Shown in pieces: positions 61,804 to 64,000 of a stretch of 64,000 bases of DNA. The notes under the pieces are model-generated. The model was not told where the DNA came from. It did no database searches and saw only the letters and a list, made by a program, of their open reading frames with translations. Numbering within the stretch: the stretch's first letter is position 1; each line of letters opens with the position of its first letter. The translations under genes were made by a program, and so were the position numbers. The stretch covers positions 1-64,000 of the forward strand of contig DATBTT010000014.1 in NCBI GenBank assembly GCA_036559125.1, written 5' to 3'. Source of the DNA: JALYTZ01 sp036559125. GTDB lineage: Bacteria; Vulcanimicrobiota; Vulcanimicrobiia; Vulcanimicrobiales; Vulcanimicrobiaceae.

Positions 61804-62729
61804 AACTCTTCGCCGGTATCGACGGCGGCCAGAGTTCGACGACTGCGGTGATTGGCGACGAGACGGGACGGGTGCTCGCGCGCGGCAGCGCCGTTGCGGC
61901 CGATGAAGTCGGACAAGGCGCCGATTCGACGCGTTTGCGCGACGCACTGGAGGCGGCGCTCGCCGACGCGCGCGACCGAGCGGGCTTACCCACGAAGGCG
62001 TGCTTCACGCAGGTCGTTGCGGGAATCAGCGGATATGAAGGGCGCGTTTACGGTAAGGCTCCCGAATTTCTCGCCGAATGCGTGACGCTGATGCACGACG
62101 CGCCGATAGCGCACGCCGGCGCGCTCGGCGGGGATCCGGGCGTACTTGTTATCGCAGGTACGGGCTCCGTCGGCTACGGCCTCAACGAACGCGGCGAAAC
62201 CTGCACCATCGGCGGCTGGGGCTATCTCTTCGGCGATCAAGGCAGCGCGTTTGCGCTGGTACGCGATGCGGCAAGCGAAGCCATGCGCGATACCGACGCG
62301 GCATGCGAAAACCATCTCTGCGCCGGAATGCTCGCGTATTTCGGGCAGCCGTCGTTGCGCGCTCTCTCGCGCGCGTTCTATGCCGGCGACATTTCACGCG
62401 AAAGGCTCGCCGGATTCGCGGTGGGTATCATAGGCGCCGCCGAATCGGGAGACGAGCGCGCGGCGGCCCACTGCCGAAGCAGCGCGCAAGCGCTGGTTGC
62501 GCTCGCGTCGGCGACTGCGGCCCGGCTGGCCATGCAAGAGCCGCGGGTAGCGTTCGTGGGCGGTCTGCTGCGCAGCTCCCTGATGGCGGGCGAGATTGAG
62601 GCGCAACTCGCGCGGCGATTTCCGGCGGCGCGGCGGGTCGAACCGCGCTACGATCCGGCCGCGGGCGCCCTTCTGCTCGCATACAAAGCCGAAGGCGTGG
62701 CCGTTTCGGAAATAACGGAGGTGCCGTGA
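61800..62729 (+). CDS. BadF/BcrA-type ATPase, GlcNAc-kinase-like
   Basis: 309 residues from GTG 61800. It has the ASKHA fold: FAGIDGGQSSTTAVIGDETG (phosphate 1), LVIAGTGSVGYGLNERGE (phosphate 2), WGYLFGDQGSAFAL and VAFVGGLLRSS (adenosine). This order and length match N-acetylglucosamine kinases of the BadF/BadG family. With NanE next to it, it may phosphorylate GlcNAc or ManNAc. GTGA overlap with NanE shows coupling. Confidence 0.88.
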   Translation: MKLFAGIDGGQSSTTAVIGDETGRVLARGSAVAADEVGQGADSTRLRDALEAALADARDRAGLPTKACFTQVVAGISGYEGRVYGKAPEFLAECVTLMHDAPIAHAGALGGDPGVLVIAGTGSVGYGLNERGETCTIGGWGYLFGDQGSAFALVRDAASEAMRDTDAACENHLCAGMLAYFGQPSLRALSRAFYAGDISRERLAGFAVGIIGAAESGDERAAAHCRSSAQALVALASATAARLAMQEPRVAFVGGLLRSSLMAGEIEAQLARRFPAARRVEPRYDPAAGALLLAYKAEGVAVSEITEVP

Positions 62730-63403
62730 ACCTCATCGATGGCTTGCGCGGCGGCCTGGTCGTCTCGGTACAAGCGTGGGCAGGCTCGGCAATCGACGAC
62801 CCCGGCGTGCTCGCGGCGATGGCGCGCGCCGCCGCGGACAACGGCGCGGTCGGGGTACGCGTTCAGGGAGCCGCGAATCTTGCCGCGGTGCGAGCACGCG
62901 TCCGCGTGCCGATCGTGGGCATCGTCAAGCGAGCGTACGACGGATTCGAACCATACATAACGCCGACGCTGCACGAGGTCCGCGAGATTGTCGACGCGGG
63001 CGCCGAGATCGTCGCCTTCGACGCAACGGCTCGCCAGCGGCCGGGCGGCATTACGACGGCCGGGCTGGTCGAAGCGATTCATGCGGCGGGAGCGCTCGCC
63101 ATGGCCGACTGCTCGGACGAAGCCGACGGGGTGACGGCAGCGGGTATCGGCGCCGACATCATCGCGACAACGCTATGTGGCTATACTAAGGAAACGCGTG
63201 GCCGAAAGCTTCCCGCGCTCGACCTCGTGCGCGCCTTTGCCGACCTGGACGTCTTCGTTATCTGCGAAGGCGGCATTCATTGCCCCGCGGACGGGCGGGC
63301 CGCTCTCGAAGCCGGCGCCGGCGCCATCGTCGTCGGAACTGCAATAACGAACACCGACTGGCTCGTCGATTCGTACGTCGCCGAATTAAAAAGGAAGGTA
63401 TGA
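62726..63403 (+). CDS. nanE: N-acetylmannosamine-6-phosphate 2-epimerase NanE
   Basis: 225 residues from a GTG. NanE converts ManNAc-6-P into GlcNAc-6-P. Catalytic Lys is K68 in VPIVGIVKRAYDG and the Glu is E181 in VICEGGIHCPADG. TATARQRPGG and DIIATTLCGYTKET are family signatures. Size is normal. It is the last gene of the amino-sugar set and gives it a route to GlcNAc-6-P; nagA and nagB are not in the window. Confidence 0.94.
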   Translation: MNLIDGLRGGLVVSVQAWAGSAIDDPGVLAAMARAAADNGAVGVRVQGAANLAAVRARVRVPIVGIVKRAYDGFEPYITPTLHEVREIVDAGAEIVAFDATARQRPGGITTAGLVEAIHAAGALAMADCSDEADGVTAAGIGADIIATTLCGYTKETRGRKLPALDLVRAFADLDVFVICEGGIHCPADGRAALEAGAGAIVVGTAITNTDWLVDSYVAELKRKV

Positions 63404-63538
63404 CTACCGCCAAAGGTCGTCGCGATGCAAGGACGGTTTTTTCTATAGTCAAATAGACGTTTCAGGGATGTCTTTCGTTGGAGGGCGCATCGGGCGAAGC
63501 TCGACGGCGCCGCGCATGCGTTTTTTGGAGTAACGTTC
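63404..63538 (+). promoter_or_regulatory. Probable promoter region of the cox operon
   Basis: 135 bp between nanE and coxB with an AT-rich stretch (GGTTTTTTCTATAGTCAAATAGACG) near 63432-63458 that could hold both the nanE end and a cox promoter. No clear terminator stem or operator seen. Confidence 0.35.
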
Positions 63539-64000
63539 TTGGCTGTAGAGAATCGCGATCCGGCCGTCCGCCTAGACCGGGGCTTTTGGCTCGTTACGCT
63601 TCTGCTCGCGGTATTGGCCGCGATCGGCATCGTGTACTGGGCGCTCCTGGCGCCGATCACGAGCTGGCTGCCGGAGGCGGTCGACAAGGCGCAACAGATC
63701 GATTCGCTTTCACGCTTCCTGATGGCCTCGGGCACGGCGCTCTTTATTTTTGTGGCCGGCTATCTGTTGTATTTCTCGATCGCCTTCCGCCGCCGCGCTA
63801 GCGACGGACCGGACGCGATCGGCGTGCAGATTCACGACAACAATAAGCTCGAACTCTGGTGGACCATCGTCCCGGCGGTCTTCGTGGTCGTCATGGCAAT
63901 CTTCAGCATCCAGATTTGGGCCGGCATTCAGCTCGGCGACAACAACGGGATGGTCGTGGAAGCGCTGGGACATCAATGGTTCTACTCGTTCCGCTATCCC
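63539..64000 (+). CDS. coxB: Cytochrome c oxidase subunit II (3' end beyond window)
   Basis: 154 codons seen, from a TTG with GGAG 8 bases upstream; the gene runs off the end. Two membrane helices: WLVTLLLAVLAAIGIVYWAL (possibly a signal anchor) and ALFIFVAGYLLYFSIAF, then a third hydrophobic block, LWWTIVPAVFVVVMAIFS. HDNNKLELWWTIVPAVF is the subunit II signature, followed by ALGHQWFYSFRYP, the aromatic entry for electrons. CuA ligands lie beyond the edge. An aerobic haem-copper oxidase operon probably continues. Confidence 0.92.
   Translation, partial: MAVENRDPAVRLDRGFWLVTLLLAVLAAIGIVYWALLAPITSWLPEAVDKAQQIDSLSRFLMASGTALFIFVAGYLLYFSIAFRRRASDGPDAIGVQIHDNNKLELWWTIVPAVFVVVMAIFSIQIWAGIQLGDNNGMVVEALGHQWFYSFRYP

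Noticed and set aside
63478..63801. Plus-strand frame of 107 codons at the window end
   Set aside because: It is out of frame with coxB, whose frame from 63539 gives the clear subunit II signature through to the edge.

Overview
The window is a high-GC bacterial chromosome segment. It has many GTG starts, tight operons with 4-base ATGA/GTGA stop-start overlaps, and intergenic clusters of a TTCGACAGGCTCAGGGTGAC-type repeat. No rRNA or ribosomal-protein operon is present to fix the phylum. The mix (tricorn-like protease, cyclase-STAND-TPR proteins, SelA/SelB/tRNA-Sec, RecQ, TypA, cox operon) fits a deep-branching environmental lineage such as Candidatus Eremiobacterota (WPS-2). That placement is inference.

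Layout. 1-210: repeats. 219-4763 (minus): housekeeping operon tsaE-tsaB-rimI-TonB-like-yqeK-rsfS, a small membrane ORF, then a TPM-domain protein. 5152-7656: gyrA, followed by a repeat cluster. 7974-11544: trxA-selA-selB. 11605-18394: DUF155/RMD1-like protein divergent from clpB-dsbA-like-DUF1003, converging on typA. 18548-20432: two divergent LuxR-type regulators. 20440-25679: tricorn-like protease, secreted lipoprotein, GNAT.

25680-30900 is gene-poor and decayed. It holds the selenocysteine tRNA gene (selC), a colinear degenerate copy of its 5' two thirds about 750 bp upstream, a frameshifted IS1595-type transposase, a probable frameshifted gene, and one intact sensor-like membrane protein. 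I read it as the scar of an element integrated at selC. With selA and selB it shows Sec insertion machinery; selD is not in the window.

30902-37405: ECF41-like sigma factor divergent from VOC and DUF1801 genes, then lipoprotein plus ABC ATPases plus a MacB/FtsX-type permease. 37532-37663: a 43-codon ORF with a strong RBS whose product begins like a lasso-type RiPP leader (YxxPxV). 37660-46520: cyclase-STAND-TPR regulator, RecQ, and a paralogous pair of undescribed single-pass membrane proteins with small orphans. 46540-49811: GNAT, RskA-like anti-sigma and ECF sigma factor, and a cyclase-homology protein lacking key catalytic residues.

50257-63403: amino-sugar/peptide salvage region: GH20 hexosaminidase, a transporter fused to a PDZ-like domain, M20 peptidase, HyuA-like protein, amino-acid permease, methyltransferase, FAD oxidoreductase, mini metallopeptidase, GlcNAc-kinase-like ATPase and NanE epimerase. 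The window ends inside coxB.
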